Notes: a model not told the origin generated them from the sequence alone. A DNA stretch of 64,000 nt from Nelumbo lutea (GCA_022828595.1 JAKGHH010000008.1:4958728-5022727), one strand, 5' to 3'; positions 1 to 12,770 are shown, counted from the first letter of the stretch. Translations and numbers: made by a program.

Positions 1-578
1 TCGACGCGACCAGAGGCCAAAGCCCCAAACCACGCAGCCCTTTCACCAACAGACTGCTTACAATGTGGATGTGGGCCTCCACTAAACTGGTGTATTATGG
101 TCGACATGGGGGCCCAGATAATGGGGAACAAAAGATCAGATCATCTGACTCGATAGATTTTTATCGTGTTGTTTTCTACTTTTCACGAAGGAAAGTCTCG
201 TGTCTTTTTATGATTTTCAAAATAGTTAGGGTACTTGCATGTAATATTTCAGCAAACCAGGGGTATTAACTAACATCTTTCCACGCGAATCGAGCGGGAT
301 TAGTCCTTGGTTCCGTTGGTCTGTTTTTTTTTTTGAATTTCAAAAATCAAACGGCTTTCTCGAGATGTCGAGAGCACTAAGGACACAAAACTGGACGGCA
401 GTCTTTCGGTACTCTTTCCTTTCCCTCGCCATTACTGGTTTCTGTGTTCTCTCCGTTTTTTCTCGCTGCTACAACGTGTTCGGGTCTTGCGGAGGAGAAA
501 CAAAAGCTTTATTTCTTCGAGAAGTAGGTTGTTGAGGTTTTAGAAGCTCTCTTCTTCTCGAACAAGAGATTTTCATTG
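1..578. other. Upstream region and probable 5' UTR of the IQD gene
   Basis: No coding region is supported here. The last 150 bases or so, rich in CT and before the ATG at 579, are probably promoter and 5' leader of the downstream IQD gene. No convincing TATA box was seen. The window edge cuts whatever lies to the left. Confidence 0.4.
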
Positions 579-2998
579 ATGGGTGCTTCAGGAAAATGGC
601 TGAAAACTTTTATGGGTCTGAAAAAACCGGAGAAGGACGAACATGTAATCTGAACTCCTCACCACCTCTCTTGTTTCTGTCATTTGCATTTTGTTTGTGT
701 GGCTTTTTCTGCTTATTTCTTACCTTTCGGTTTCTGGGTTTCATGATTCCTGCAGGAGAAAGTCGGCAGTAAGAGTCGGAAGTGGAAGTTGTGGAGGAGT
801 TCTTTTGGTGACTCCGGATCTTCGTGGAAGGGTTTCAAAGGAGGGTCAAGAGCGGCATCGGAGGCTTCTGATTCTTCGTCTGTAGCTGATGCGTTTAGCA
901 TTGCAGTTGCCACTATTGTTAGAGCTCCACCTAAAGATTTCAGGGTAGTGAGGCAAGAATGGGCTGCAATACGGATCCAGACTGCGTTTCGTGGTTTTCT
1001 GGTAAACGGATTTTTTCCGTTTTACAGTTTCTTATTCATATTTTACTTTGGTTGAATTGAGTGAATCGTTGGATGCACGAATATATTAATGGGGAGAAAA
1101 GTGCGCCAAAGTCTATGCGCAATATCCTGAACTATCCAGTCAATGGCTTATTAATCTTATATGGACTTCTTCCCAGATGATATCCCTTGCCTTCCGTTGG
1201 TCGTACTGGTTTTATGTCTGTACTGGAAGGTAATCCTTAGCCTGATTTCTACGGTGGTAGCTCACTGTCATCACCACTTCACCGGAGGTTGCTTGTCAAA
1301 GCGCTCAGATTTCCTGTTGACGGGTTCTATCATTAATCGGCCAGTTACTTTGTAATCCAGGTCCCAGGATGTGTCAATTTAATGCATTCTCTCCTGAACC
1401 CCGAGCTCAGACCTTTGTTCACACTCCTTACCATTCCAAGTTTTCTGGTCATAAAGAAAAAAGAGCCTAACTCCTTAAATTTTAGTTTCAAAGCGTAAAG
1501 ACTAGGAATTGGTAAAAAAATTGATGAACTTGCCGATTTATTAAGGTGACTTAATCCTTGATTCGGTGGCGTTCACTGTTCATTTCATCCAATTCTATTT
1601 TGTTCATTTTTTTTCTTGTATATTTTCAAAAAGAAGCAGGCTAATTTAACAGCATAGCATTTAGTCTTTCTGGAAATGCAATAATTCTTCTTGGGATCCT
1701 CTTTTACATGGCGGATGTGGGATGGTTACAGGCAAGGAGGGCATTAAGGGCCTTGAAGGGTGTGGTGAGACTTCAGGCTCTTGTTCGTGGCCGGCAGGTG
1801 AGGAAGCAGGCCGCTGTGACACTGAGGTGCATGCAGGCGCTTGTTCGTGTTCAGGCGCGTGTAAGGGCTCGTCGTGTGCGTATGTCAATCGAGGGGCAGG
1901 CTGTACAGATGCTACTTAACGAACGTCGAAGTAAGGCAGATTTGTTGAAACAGGCTGAGGTTTGTCAATCTCTCCATTGACTGCATCATATTCTTTCAAC
2001 CACTCATTTTTCTTTCATTCATTCATCTTTTCTTTTATATTAATCGGCATTTGAATTTTATCTTCAACTTAAATAAACTATTTCTCCCTTGGTTCTTTTC
2101 TACATTATTCAGGAAGGATGGTGTGATAGTCAAGGAACACTGGAAGAAATTAGATCAAAGCTGCAAATGAGGCAAGAAGGGGCCATAAAGAGAGAAAGAG
2201 CAATTGCTTATTCTCTCTCTCAACAGGTAATTAGTGGAGAGTCCGAAAAGCTAAGACCTTTATTTAAAAAAAAAAAGAATGTTTTGATAATGCATTTGCT
2301 CTTGGTTACAGCAATGGAGATCAAACTCGAATCCAAATACGAAGGCCAATGGGTCATTGACTAATCTAAAGCATCACGAGGTAGATAAGAGCAGTTGGGG
2401 ATGGAGCTGGCTAGAGCGATGGATGGCAGCAAAGCCATGGGAGAATAGATTGATGGAGCAGACACATGTTGATTCATCAGAGATGACGCCTTCTTCTAAA
2501 AACTGTGATGATTTAGTTGGGGCGCGCTCAAAATCTTCCGAACCAGGTTCTGTGAAAGTCAGGAAGAACAATGTTACCACCAGGATTTCTGCTGGACCTC
2601 CTCTAATTGGGCATGCTACACGTTCCTCGTCTGGCCCAAGTTCTGAATTTTTGTACGACCAGAGCTCACCATCCTCTTCTTCAATTTGCACATCAACAAC
2701 TCCGGTGTCTGGAAACACCCATTTGGCATCGGGGAGAATTGAGGAGAGTAACAACAGTAGACCCAGTTACATGAACCTCACAGAGTCTACTAAGGCTAAG
2801 CAGAGGACAAGCAGCCATTCTCATCATAGAGTTCAAAGGCAATCCATGGATGATTTTCAGTTTAGCAAGAAGTCAGCAGCATTTTCCAATGGGGATACGA
2901 GAAGCAGTACTGGTTCTGATCCTTATTTGATTAATTTCTCCAAGCCCATTTGCCTGCCAACACGATTGGATAACAACTCAATGAGCGCGAGGGAGTAG
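579..2998 (+). CDS. IQ67-domain (IQD) calmodulin-binding protein, IQD6-8-like
   Basis: Five exons: 579-644, 756-1001, 1732-1959, 2113-2226 and 2312-2998. All junctions are GT-AG and phase 0, giving 446 residues. The start MGASGKWLK is typical of the IQD6-8 group. Exons 2 and 3 join to form the IQ67 region: a first IQ motif ([20 protein letters not shown]), then [14 protein letters not shown] and a further basic stretch [17 protein letters not shown]. These are calmodulin-binding IQ and 1-5-10-type motifs. The intron inside the first IQ motif (after RGFL) is a family hallmark. The C-terminal half is Ser-rich and basic, with a DUF4005-like block ([15 protein letters not shown]). IQD proteins are plant scaffolds that bind calmodulin and usually associate with microtubules or the nucleus. 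The gene is convergent with MAX1. Family assignment is firm; the exact orthologue is an inference. Confidence 0.93.
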
Positions 2999-3531
2999 AA
3001 ATGTATGTTGCTAAGAATCATGGTTTTATTGTTTATGCTCTTGCCTTTGGAGTCCAACATCTTGTTGTCCTGTGAGTGTGAATTCGCTGTTCATGTTGCA
3101 AGGAAGGATGCGCAGAACCAAATCAGGGATTGAGAAGGCGCTGGGATTTCTTCTTTGGCAGTTTGGCGTGTAATGTATATGCTTTCTAGCGAGAAATTGT
3201 TGTAGATTGAAACGATGCGTTTTTATATTTGTTTTGGGTCGGTTGATTTTTTTCTTTTTTTTTTTTTCAATGAGAGTGATGCTTCTGGTGGTGTTGTGAT
3301 CTTTTTTAATTAACGCTTTTTATTTGCAAAATGATGCTTCTGGTGGTGTTTGGTGTTTGGGTTACTCAGTTGATGGAATGTAACTAAGCTTGTTTTATTG
3401 GTCAATGGTTACTTCTATTCAATGGGCCTAGATGAAGATTCTGCTGACAAATCCCAACTCAAGCTCTGTTAATCTCCTTTTACATTATATTTGAAGATAG
3501 AAACAAGTCTAGTAATCTGATAGACATTGAT
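2999..3531. other. Convergent 3' intergenic region between IQD and MAX1
   Basis: AT-rich 3' UTR and spacer shared by two tail-to-tail genes. A T-rich tract lies near 3247-3268, and the phrase gatgcttctggtggtgtt occurs twice (near 3280 and 3332). No ORF or RNA gene is supported. Confidence 0.5.
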
Positions 3532-5649
3532 TTAATTAACTAGATGGATGCAAGGTCGTTTAATGACTCTGAGCTTTACACCATGCTTGAAGTTGAGAAC
3601 AATTCCGTAATCAAGGGCCAAAGGTTTCTCCATGTTAGGGGAATGGCGAAACACGTATCGGCGATAGAAGTGAATCAGTGAGAGCTTTATCTCTTGTATC
3701 GCGAACTTCTTCCCAATGCAGGCTCGAGGTCCAATCCCAAAGGGGATGTGTGCATATGGATGTCTTTGCTTTTCTTCATCACAATCAGGATAAAATCTCT
3801 CGGGACGAAACTTTTCTGGCTCTGGGAAATGCTTTGGGTCTTTGGCTATTGCCCCAGGAGCCAACCAGACCCATGTGCCCTACACACATAATCAAACAAA
3901 TATAATTCGTGTTGTGCAAAGCTTTGCTGAGAAAGAAGATCTGCATTATCATACCATCACATCTACTACCTTTGGGAGATGGTATCCTCCTAACACTATT
4001 TCTCTTGATGCTTCCCTTGCAACCAAGGGCGACACAGTGTAGAATCTCATTGCTTCTTTTATTACCTGTGGAACAAACAATGGGAGATTGGGTTTGAATT
4101 TTAAGGAGCTGGTTAAATTAGTTCAGGGTTATAGATCTTAAATGACAGTCTTTACCTGATCAAGGTAAGGAAACTTGTGCTGAAGATCATGAGAAGTAGG
4201 TGTTACATCATGTGAGCCAAACCCATCAATCTCTCTGAGTAATTTCTTCTCAACCTCTGTGTGTTCAGCGACCAGATAAAGGATTGAAGACAGGGTAAAG
4301 GATGTTGTGGCCGATCCAGCGAGCAGATGCTCATAAGCAAGTGCACTGATGTAGTCCGAGGTGAAGACATTCTTTGGTACTGTCTCCGACTCCCTAGCAC
4401 CCAATATGAGCGATAAGAAATCCTTGGAGCCAGGCTCCTTCTCCTTCATTCTCTTTGCCACAATCCCATCGAGACGTCGGCTCAACTTTTGGTTGGTTTG
4501 ATCAACCTTCCAATCAGTTGTCCACGGTATTCTCCTTAGGATTTGCCTGAAAGGCTCCTGAAGGATTGGAACCAACAGACCCAGTACGATTGAAATGGAA
4601 CCTGAAAGGTCCATTTTGAGAGCTGTGGTGGAGTAGATGTGTTGTTTGACGAAGTCCGAGACTTGATCATCACTGTGACCACCTTCATGAACGCTGCCAG
4701 CTGCTGACCGTGGTCTGGAGAGGCCAAAGTCGAAACCAAAAGCGGCTTTTCCGATGACATCAGTGGCCAGTTGAAGTGAAAGGTTAGAGAAAGTGATATC
4801 TTCCTCTTCAGATGAGGGGAGGCTTAGAGTAGCAGAGTCTATCACTGATTGCATGGAGGGCAGCAAGTAGGACAGGTGGGAGGGTTGGTAGACAGATATT
4901 ATGGTATTTCGCATGATGGACCATCTAGTGTCTCTGCAAGTGTAGTTCTATCTACTTGTGAGAATTAGTCATGGTAGCCAGTAGTCCAATGTTGTATTCA
5001 CAGTTAATTTCGTTACAGCAGTTTCCATATAGAAAGAAAAAAATTAACCAGTGCCCAATCCTAGCTGCAGGATTGGGCAGATGTTGAGACTAATTAACCA
5101 GTCAAGAGAAGTTATATCAAAGCATACATCACAGTACCTGGTAAAGAAGAGGCCCTTTTGATGAAGTGGGGAGGCTGAGATGGGGGAAGGTATGCTTCGG
5201 TTGCTGACATCCTTGAATTTCTTTATTCCAACCTCCCTACACAGTTCTGGGTCCGCTACAATCACAATGGGTTGCCTACCCATGTGGAACCTGCTCCATC
5301 CACAGACCAGAGATGGTAATCAATGGCGGAAGGCAAGTTAGAAAGAAAGGAAGAGGAAACAAGGACAACCCTGGGAAACGTAAACGTACCTGAAGATGGG
5401 ACCATGGCGTTTGGCGAGGACACTGAAAACATCTGGGCCGTACTTGGCGAGAAGAGGAAGGTGTCCCAACAGAGGAACGGTGGGAGGGCCGGGTAGCCTT
5501 CTCACCCCCCAGTAGGGTGTGTACAAGTAGAGCAAAGCACCAGCAAGCAACGCAAGCATGGTGAGGATCAACGGTGAAATGGGCGGCAACGTTGTTAAAG
5601 GTATCCCTGCACCGATCACCGGTTGAAGAGTATTATCTGAGAAGGCCAT
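3532..5649 (-). CDS. MAX1: Cytochrome P450 CYP711A (MAX1), carlactone oxidase
   Basis: Exons on the minus strand are 5649-5390, 5290-5138, 4933-4156, 4065-3970 and 3879-3532. All are GT-AG and in frame, giving 544 residues, close to the family length. An N-terminal membrane anchor (about residues 22-45) is followed by the proline-rich hinge RRLPGPP. P450 signatures are complete: the I-helix AGSATT (343-348), ExxR (Glu401-Arg404), PERF (455-458), and the heme loop [10 protein letters not shown] with the thiolate ligand Cys483. Blocks such as [21 protein letters not shown] and [12 protein letters not shown] mark the MAX1 clade. Known role: an ER-bound monooxygenase that converts carlactone to carlactonoic acid or related products in strigolactone synthesis. 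Exact product specificity cannot be read from sequence. The 5' leader carries a CT repeat (5660-5690). Confidence 0.95.
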
Positions 5650-5659
5650 TGAGACTTCT

Positions 5660-5693
<34 letters not shown>

Positions 5694-5900
5694 TTTAGTT
5701 ATTGCAATGGTGGTTAATTGCATTTAAGGGAAGACGGAAATGGTGGAATAGAGGGTGGACATCACTAGGGAACAGGGATGTTACAGTGATCACCATGATG
5801 TTAATTGCATTTAAGGGATGTTACAGTGATCACCATGATGTTACAGTCATAGACACTTGATCTTTGTCGATGGGAATCATGGAAAGAAGCATCTTTTTTG
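5650..5900 (-). promoter_or_regulatory. MAX1 upstream region with a 40-bp tandem duplication
   Basis: On the gene strand a (CT)n tract lies just upstream of the ATG. Further upstream, gggatgttacagtgatcacc begins at 5775 and again at 5815, so a 40-bp unit is duplicated in tandem within the presumed promoter. No clear TATA box was found, so the transcription start is unknown. Confidence 0.4.
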
Positions 5901-6000
5901 TTTTCCTTGCACTTAATGATGAAAACTATAGAAAAATAGGCAAATAAGCTAGGCTTCATGTATATTATGGAAGGGGTATTTCAGTCTTGATCTCCTTCTA

Positions 6001-7014
6001 ACTCCCCTCGCTACTAACCCAATAAAATGATTCCAGCTGTTTTAATCATGTTAGTGGAGTCCGACTTTAGTGTAACAACTAACCAAGAGCTTAACCCTTC
6101 CGTTAAATACTCTTTTTAAAATATATCAATTCTTCAAACATTAATTACAACTTTCTTAAAAAATAGAGATTTCATTTAAGCCTAATTTCTTCTTTCCCCA
6201 TTCTCTTTCTTCTTCGTTTCTTCTCAGAAATCTTTTGTTCAGTGCTTGATCGTTAATATACAAAAAGTCCCTTTCAATATACAAATTCTCTCGTGCTACC
6301 TATCAATATTTGAATCTTCTGTTTCAGTTGTTTGCCCTGCCTCTAGAAGCTATCTGCTTGAAAATGAAGGTTTTCTATTTTACTACAAGTAACTTAAATT
6401 TTTCCCACAATCCAAAAACCATCTCAATATTGTAAATAAAAACATAAAAGTCGTACTCTTCCCAACATCTTCAACGACAACAAGAAGAAAGGAAAATCCA
6501 ATGTATAGGAGGAAATTGAATGTGTACAGCGTCCTTTGCAGAAGAACTCAGTTTGATCTTTATATGTTTTAAACCCACAACTTGAAAGCTGAGCCAGTTA
6601 ACAATTATTCATTGATCCTTGGAGAAATCGAAAACAATCTTTCATTGAACCAAACAACAATAACGTTTCAATGAATATTATAAGTGGAAAAGAAAGTATG
6701 GGGAATTTGTGTATAATTAAAATAGATATTTTATTTTTATTTTTTTTCTAAGCCTAATAAGGCAAATTCATGCATGGCAAAAGAGTTAGAGATCACCCAA
6801 GATTTTATTTTTATTTTTAGAAATATTTAATTAATGCATAAAGAATAGATATTTCTTTAAAAGAGTTTCTAATGGAGGGATTAAGGTGTTTGGTGAATCG
6901 TTACACCAGGTAGGATTTAGGGACAGCTGGAATCATTTTATTGGGTTAGTAGAGAGGGGAGTATAGAAAAGTTAGTGAGGTAGGATTTAGGGACAGCTGG
7001 AATCATTTTATTGG
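6001..7014. repeat. Inverted-repeat structure with 39-bp arms
   Basis: The arm at 6001-6039 is the reverse complement of 6924-6962 with one mismatch over 39 bases. A 36-base stretch at 6909-6944, overlapping the right arm, is repeated directly at 6979-7014. The about 0.9 kb between the arms is AT-rich and has no ORF. It could be a foldback or MITE-like element, but no target duplication was identified. Confidence 0.6.
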
Positions 7015-8830
7015 CTTGTTGAAGGTGTCAATTGCTAAGATCTGGGGGACATTTATGGGTTTGGGGGATGGGTTACCCCCATAAAACCAAGAAAAAGGGC
7101 TTTTTGCCTGATTAGCAGGAATAAAGGGGCTGGGACTGGGAGTCTAAATAAAATGGTTGTGGGCGGGTTTGTTGTCCACATACAGTTCGGAGGATAGCAT
7201 TATCACTGCTGAGTGCTGAAGACAATTAGAAGCTTGACTCTAGTGTGACATAATTAGATGGGCTATGATCAATTGACCATTGGTCTAGAGCTAGAGAGAG
7301 GAGACTAGAGGTAGTCCGGCCTGAAATGGGGTTTCTTGTCTTTGCCCATGGAAATCTGAAAACTGGGTTTGTCTGGGACTTAACTGCTAACTTCTCACAC
7401 TAAGCATGGCTTACCTTAATTAGGCCCACTGGCCCAGCACCGGCCCGACCCCGAAATGAACACCCATAGGAGGACTTAAATCTCAAGAGGAATTGGCCCT
7501 TCATACTGGAAGAATCAAAGTGACTCTATTATCATGATGAGAAGAATTATTCCATCATACAATAGAGTATATTCACTTTTCCCTTCTTTGTCAAAGAAAC
7601 GAGTTGATGTCTTTAAAAAAGCACACTCTCTAATCTTAAACGCATGATGTTGTTCTTTGATTCTCTTATAACTTTATGTTAAGTCAGAATCACTTCATTG
7701 TTCAATAACCAAATACTCACTGTCAGTTAGGGGTGAAACTTGGGTTGACCCTCACAATCCAACCAATAAAAAAAAACTTTGGACTTGGGCTGAGGTTAGA
7801 ATGAGGGTTGAGATATTAACATTATGGGGTGGGTCAGGGTTGACCTTATCCTTAACCAATCCGGCCCGAACCACAGTGTTAGATGGGTGAACCCTCTTGT
7901 TGAGTTATTTGGCATCCCATTGGAGTCCATTTTTCCATGTTAGAATAATTCCATTAGTGGGATTTGATACATGAATCTGAATCTGAATTTACACTCAAAA
8001 GTATTATTATTGAATACAGGATTCAACTAGCTTTTCACACCAAGTGTTTTCTGTCAATGCATGCATCTAGATAGAATGAAAGGACGGCCTGTCTTTTATG
8101 ATCAGACCAGAGCACTGACACTGAAAACATAGTGCTAGTCCAAAAGTGTGCTCTATGAAATACCGTGAGATAAAAAAAATGATTTAGAGTTATTAATAAA
8201 TTCCACTTTTGCCCAAATTCTAGGGAATTGATTTGATACTTTCCTCAGGGAATTTCTTACAAAGGCCTGTAGAATTGTCCCACACCCACCAGTCACTTAA
8301 TGGCATTGACATTTTAATTGAAAACCCTAATTGCTATGTCCTCTCCGCCTCTTCAACTCTTGTTTATCAGTTTTTTTTTTCTTTTTTGTTCAGCAAAATT
8401 GTTTCTTAATCAGTTATCCTGCAACAACGACAAGAAAGAAAATAGAACTCAATTTAGGCATTAAAGTTGAACAAAAGGAAATTCTTTATTTACGACTGAG
8501 AACTGACCCAAAGGAAATTCTTTATTTAAGGACTTTTTTTTTTATCTAATTTGAATGAGACAGAAAGGGGTAGCTACAATTTAGTTTAGGCAATGGATGA
8601 ACTCTTGTCTAGAATTAAAGTCGGGCCCCAATTATAGTACTGAGAAAATGGGGCCCGTGTCTGGCCCTTACTGTTTATAACATCCAACGAATGGAGTATT
8701 GATACTTTGATCATTGCTTGGGATGTTTGAAAGTTGAAACTGTATTCTTCATCAGAATAAATCTTACCTCTGAACTATCAAACACGTGGCATGTTTGGCT
8801 GAACTCACAGCCTTGCCTTCAACTTGGAGA
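7015..8830. other. AT-rich intergenic DNA, nothing recognised
   Basis: No ORF, exon chain, RNA gene or repeat boundary could be supported in this stretch. Confidence 0.4.
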
Positions 8831-9690
8831 ATGTCATTTTGCCGTTGTCTCAAAGGATAAGAGTCACCTCAGTGACATAAGACCACCTTGGGCCTCTCAA
8901 CTCAATTCATACATATGAACTTTACCGTCCTCTGAGAAGACCTCCTTACTGAGACGATCTCCCACTTCCTAGCAAGTGGGAGTTCCCTTGCAGGCGAGCT
9001 CCACACTTCAACACTTGTCCATCAAGTGATCACCTAGCGGCACATGCAACAAGACCATCAACACGTAAGGTAAACCTGCCAGGTAGCCGATCTCGGGCCC
9101 ATTTCATGCATTGAAGACATGAACAGATCACCACAACATGTCACAGCTATGCACCAAGTGACTAATGCATGTTATAGGTGACTAAACAAGTAGTCCTGAT
9201 TAGTCTCCTAGTGGCCGGGTTGGATCCTAGGTGTCTTGATTGGATACCAGTTGGCCTGAGTTGGTCCATAGATGCTTGAATTGAGCACTATGTGGCTGAG
9301 TTCGAGTAATAGGTGTCCTAACAAAGCCCTAGGTGTCTTACCCGAGCTCTACCAAGGCAAAGCAAGATCTAAGTGTATCAAGACTCAACCTACAACAGGT
9401 GTCCTATGTTTGTTTGACACGTACACACTCTAACATGTATCCCGAATCCTATTTAAGGGACATGTTAACATTCAATTCATACTTTATGACTCACTGAATT
9501 CTCAATCACCCTCTGGATAACTCGGTTTACTAACTTGACTGTCGGAGCTACAAGCCCAGGATATCACCCCAAGCCCTCTAACCTCGTTTCCTCCTTACAA
9601 GATACATCCAAGCTCTTCCAAAGACTTGAACACTTTTAGATGGCATCAATTCTTATCATGATATTTGATGCCAAAGGGATAATGTAGGCT
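8830..9690 (+). mobile_element. Probable solo LTR of a Gypsy-type element (boundaries approximate)
   Basis: The base composition is unlike the AT-rich flanks, and there is no ORF. A TATA-like TATTTAAG lies at 9450-9457. About 80 bases downstream comes cttgactgtcggagctaca, a motif resembling ttgacttagccatcggagtg in the better-defined solo LTR near 16.2 kb. This TATA then TGACT..TCGGAG order is common in plant Gypsy LTRs. Neither terminus nor a target duplication could be fixed. Confidence 0.4.
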
Positions 9691-10618
9691 TGGGCCATGG
9701 TAAAATTGAAGGAATAACAAGAACAATAAAACATTTTTCCAAAATTATTGCATTATTACTAGAAAAGTGGAACAATTTATCTCTTCTATTTAAGACCTAC
9801 AGTGTTCATCCAAGATGTGTATTCTATCATGCTGAGTGACAATGAATATCTCAAGATTATGGGAAAATTTCACTTTAGTATCCTGAACTTTGGGGGTGGT
9901 GTCAAGTTACTACCCAAACTTTTAAATGTGTCACTATAACATCCAAACTTTCAAAAAGTATCAATTTAATCCCTACCTTGTATCCAAACTTAGATTGCAA
10001 TTTAAATTGAGCATGAGAACAATTAGGCTATGTTTGGTTTGAAGAAAAGGTAGGAAAAGGTGGAAAAAACCAAATACAGCCTTACACAACAATCGAGAAA
10101 AAGAGAATAGGAGCACACATCCAAAGAAAAACATCTCCTGATACACAAGTGGAGCCAATTCGGTAGTCTTCGAGACCAAACAAAGGTTCCTACCCCAATT
10201 ACTCTTAAAAGTAGTTTCTATCAGAAGAGAGGTAAGGTTTCATATCCCCCTCCCGTTGATTCTTAATAGAATTTTTCTTTTTATTAAGCTAAATTTGGAA
10301 GGAGTAAAAATATAAATATATAGAGTGCAAAGCTTTATATTTTATATTTTTTTGTATGTATTTATAAATACTATATATATTTGTATTCTTCTAAATTGAA
10401 TCTGGAGAGTGCAAATATAAATATACAGTATAAACCCTTATATACTGTATTGATAAATCTTAAATCTGTGTAGTACATATTTATATTTGCATTCTTCCCA
10501 AACAAAAGTTAAGGTGGCAGTTCATCCTGGCTTTAACTCTGAAAAGGTAACTCATCACATTGTTGTCCTGATTCCTTTGGTTTTTTCTTATTTTGATTGA
10601 TTCTTCTTCCTGTTATGG
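9691..10618. other. AT-rich intergenic DNA
   Basis: No gene is seen. Short repeated AT-rich phrases (for example aaatataaatata near 10308 and 10412) occur, but no element could be delimited. Confidence 0.4.
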
Positions 10619-10773
10619 TGATATTTGTATGGTTATCAAAACCATGGTTTTAAAAACCATGGATATCAAACCATGAAAAGGTGATATTTGTATGGTTATC
10701 AAAACCATGGTTTTAAAAACCATGGATATCAAACCATGAAAAGGTGATATTTGTATGGTTATCAAAACCATAG
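10619..10773 (+). repeat. 63-bp tandem repeat, 2.5 units
   Basis: Units start at 10619, 10682 and 10745, exactly 63 bases apart. Each full unit contains the near-palindrome ccatggttttaaaaaccatg, which looks like the fused two ends of the hAT-type MITE that interrupts the third unit at 10769. Confidence 0.85.
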
Positions 10774-11017
10774 TTCGACCGTTTGATTCGAATTGATAGT
10801 CTAATTTGACAATAAAAATTAAAAAAATAATTAAAAATAAAAAACAGTCAAAACTGTTAGATGGATCAACGGTTCGATTGTCCAAATTAATAAATCATCA
10901 ATCGATTCAACGGTTTTTGGTATAGACTGAATTTGAAATAAAACAGAACCAATTGCCTGAAAAATTGCTAGTCTAAATGGTCTGACCATCCTAATCAACG
11001 ACAGTTTGACAACCATG
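10769..11017. mobile_element. hAT-type MITE, CATGGTTTT family, copy 1
   Basis: A 249-bp non-coding element flanked by a perfect 8-bp duplication, atcaaaac (10761-10768 and 11018-11025). An 8-bp target duplication is typical of hAT transposons. It begins catag and ends aaccatg, matching the ends of copies at 11587, 14323 and 43021. It has no coding capacity, so it depends on a transposase elsewhere. Confidence 0.75.
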
Positions 11018-11586
11018 ATCAAAACCTGTCATTTATGCAATGAATATAAATGTAGGTTATGCATGGATAATCTAATTATATGTCTGTTTTGTCCCCAAAG
11101 TTGATTAATTAGTGGCTTATGTCCTGTCCTGAAATATACATTCTCTAGGTAGTTATTGGACATCTCTGTCATTTTCAAAATAAAATAATAATAAAAAAAA
11201 GAAATAGAGAGAGATGGAGATAAAGACTTGACATTCTTCTTTCAAAAATTGTGACTGGTGACCCAACTGAATTAACGCTGTCTCCTGAAATGCACTTTGT
11301 ACATAATTGTTGGACGTTTCTCTCTTTTCCATTAAAGAAAAAAAGAAAAAAGGGAACGTGATTTAAAATATTTCGGAGTAGGATTGAACTCCTAACACTA
11401 TGGGCGTGAGGTCCCAAGAGAGACCAATTACTCTGAGCAATAGTATCATATCCAGACATCCGTGTCCTCTGAGTACAGATAAAGTTTCACATTTTGTGCT
11501 CATAGGGCCGATGACCCAATAGGTGAGATGGTCACTCGGTATACCTTTGAATGTGGAGGTATAGGAGCAGATCCGTGTATTTATAG

Positions 11587-11833
11587 CATGGTTTTTAAAA
11601 TTCACCCGGAGATCGAACCGGTCAGAGGTCAGGTTATTAGGTCTAACGGTTGGTCTGGTCTAACAAAAAAAATAAAAAAAATAAAAAATGGTCAAAATCA
11701 TTCAAATACTTAATGCCCGGGTCAGCAGTTTACTAATCAAAATTCCAGTTTTGAGGAAAACAGAATCTGTCACCTGACCGGTTTCCGATTTTTCCAATCC
11801 AACCATCCAGTCTAATCCGGTTTTAAAACCATG
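11587..11833. mobile_element. hAT-type MITE, CATGGTTTT family, copy 2
   Basis: A 247-bp element starting catggtttttaaaat and ending ttttaaaaccatg. Its flanks atttatag (11579-11586) and atttataa (11834-11841) form an 8-bp duplication with one mismatch. It has the same ends and size as copy 1. Confidence 0.7.
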
Positions 11834-12044
11834 ATTTATAAGGTTTCCGTGGTGAGGTTGGTGGCTCTCAGATGCACCTGTTCTGTCTCCATCCCTTTAA
11901 AATCCCCCTTTATTGTATGATTAGTATATTAAAATAACATTGTCTTCAAGAAAGATTAGTGGAATGGTGTAGGGTAATTCCATTCATCATATTCCTGGTG
12001 GCAAAATTTTAAACTTTCTCCTTTTTAGATTACTTTTACCTTTA

Positions 12045-12219
12045 GGATTGTTTGATTTACAGGAATAAGGGTCTGGATCCATTCTGATTCCAATGGAATT
12101 GAACCCATTCTTATTGAAATGACTATTTTTTCCCTTTTTCTTATAAATGAAAATCTATTCCAATTGCCATTCTGATCTAAATTCTAATTCCTATTCCGAC
12201 TATAAATCAAATGCGCCCC
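12045..12219. mobile_element. Tourist-like MITE, GTTTGGTT family, divergent copy
   Basis: The ends ggattgtttgatttac and ataaatcaaatgcgcc are imperfect inverted repeats. The interior is rich in gaatt/attcc words, as in the copies at 12771 and 41861. The target duplication is not clear, so the boundaries are approximate. Confidence 0.5.
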
Positions 12220-12770
12220 TAGTGCTTTTGCAATTATGTTATCATAATAAACAAATATATTTCAAAAGAGAAAACTAATATGAATTTGGCCTTAAAAAAT
12301 TATATCGACACACCAAAAAGCAAGAAAGGTTGATAGGCTGTCGTAGCGCGATAGATGAGATATGATAACATATATAGGGTTAGGTTGTTCTTATGGCCAA
12401 AGCTTTTGGGAATGGGCATTAATTGGTCCATGGTCTCATCAAGATCGAGACCCATCCTTTAATAATTGAATTGGCCCATTACTCGCTATGAAGATTAGAC
12501 GGGGGTAAAGATAAAAATCAAGGGGTTTTCATAGTTCAGTCCACCCCAAATAATTTCAATTTGGAACATCATGATGAGTGTTGTCATCAGTCATCCACCA
12601 TCATCCGGGCCCACGATATGACAGAAGGGACAACATTTTGATTTTAATTAGTGTATAAGGTGAGAGAAGTGAGAAAGGAGCGAAGATTGCGTACAAACTT
12701 CACTTCGCCGACGCCTCCCATCGGGATGGTTGTGGATATGCACCGAGAAAAAAGTAATAATAAAGAAGAA

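Noticed and set aside
11345..11460. tRNA-like phrase ggattgaactcctaac, possibly a tRNA gene or SINE
   Set aside because: No cloverleaf could be built and the A and B boxes are poor; it may be a fragment of a retroelement, but no boundary was found.
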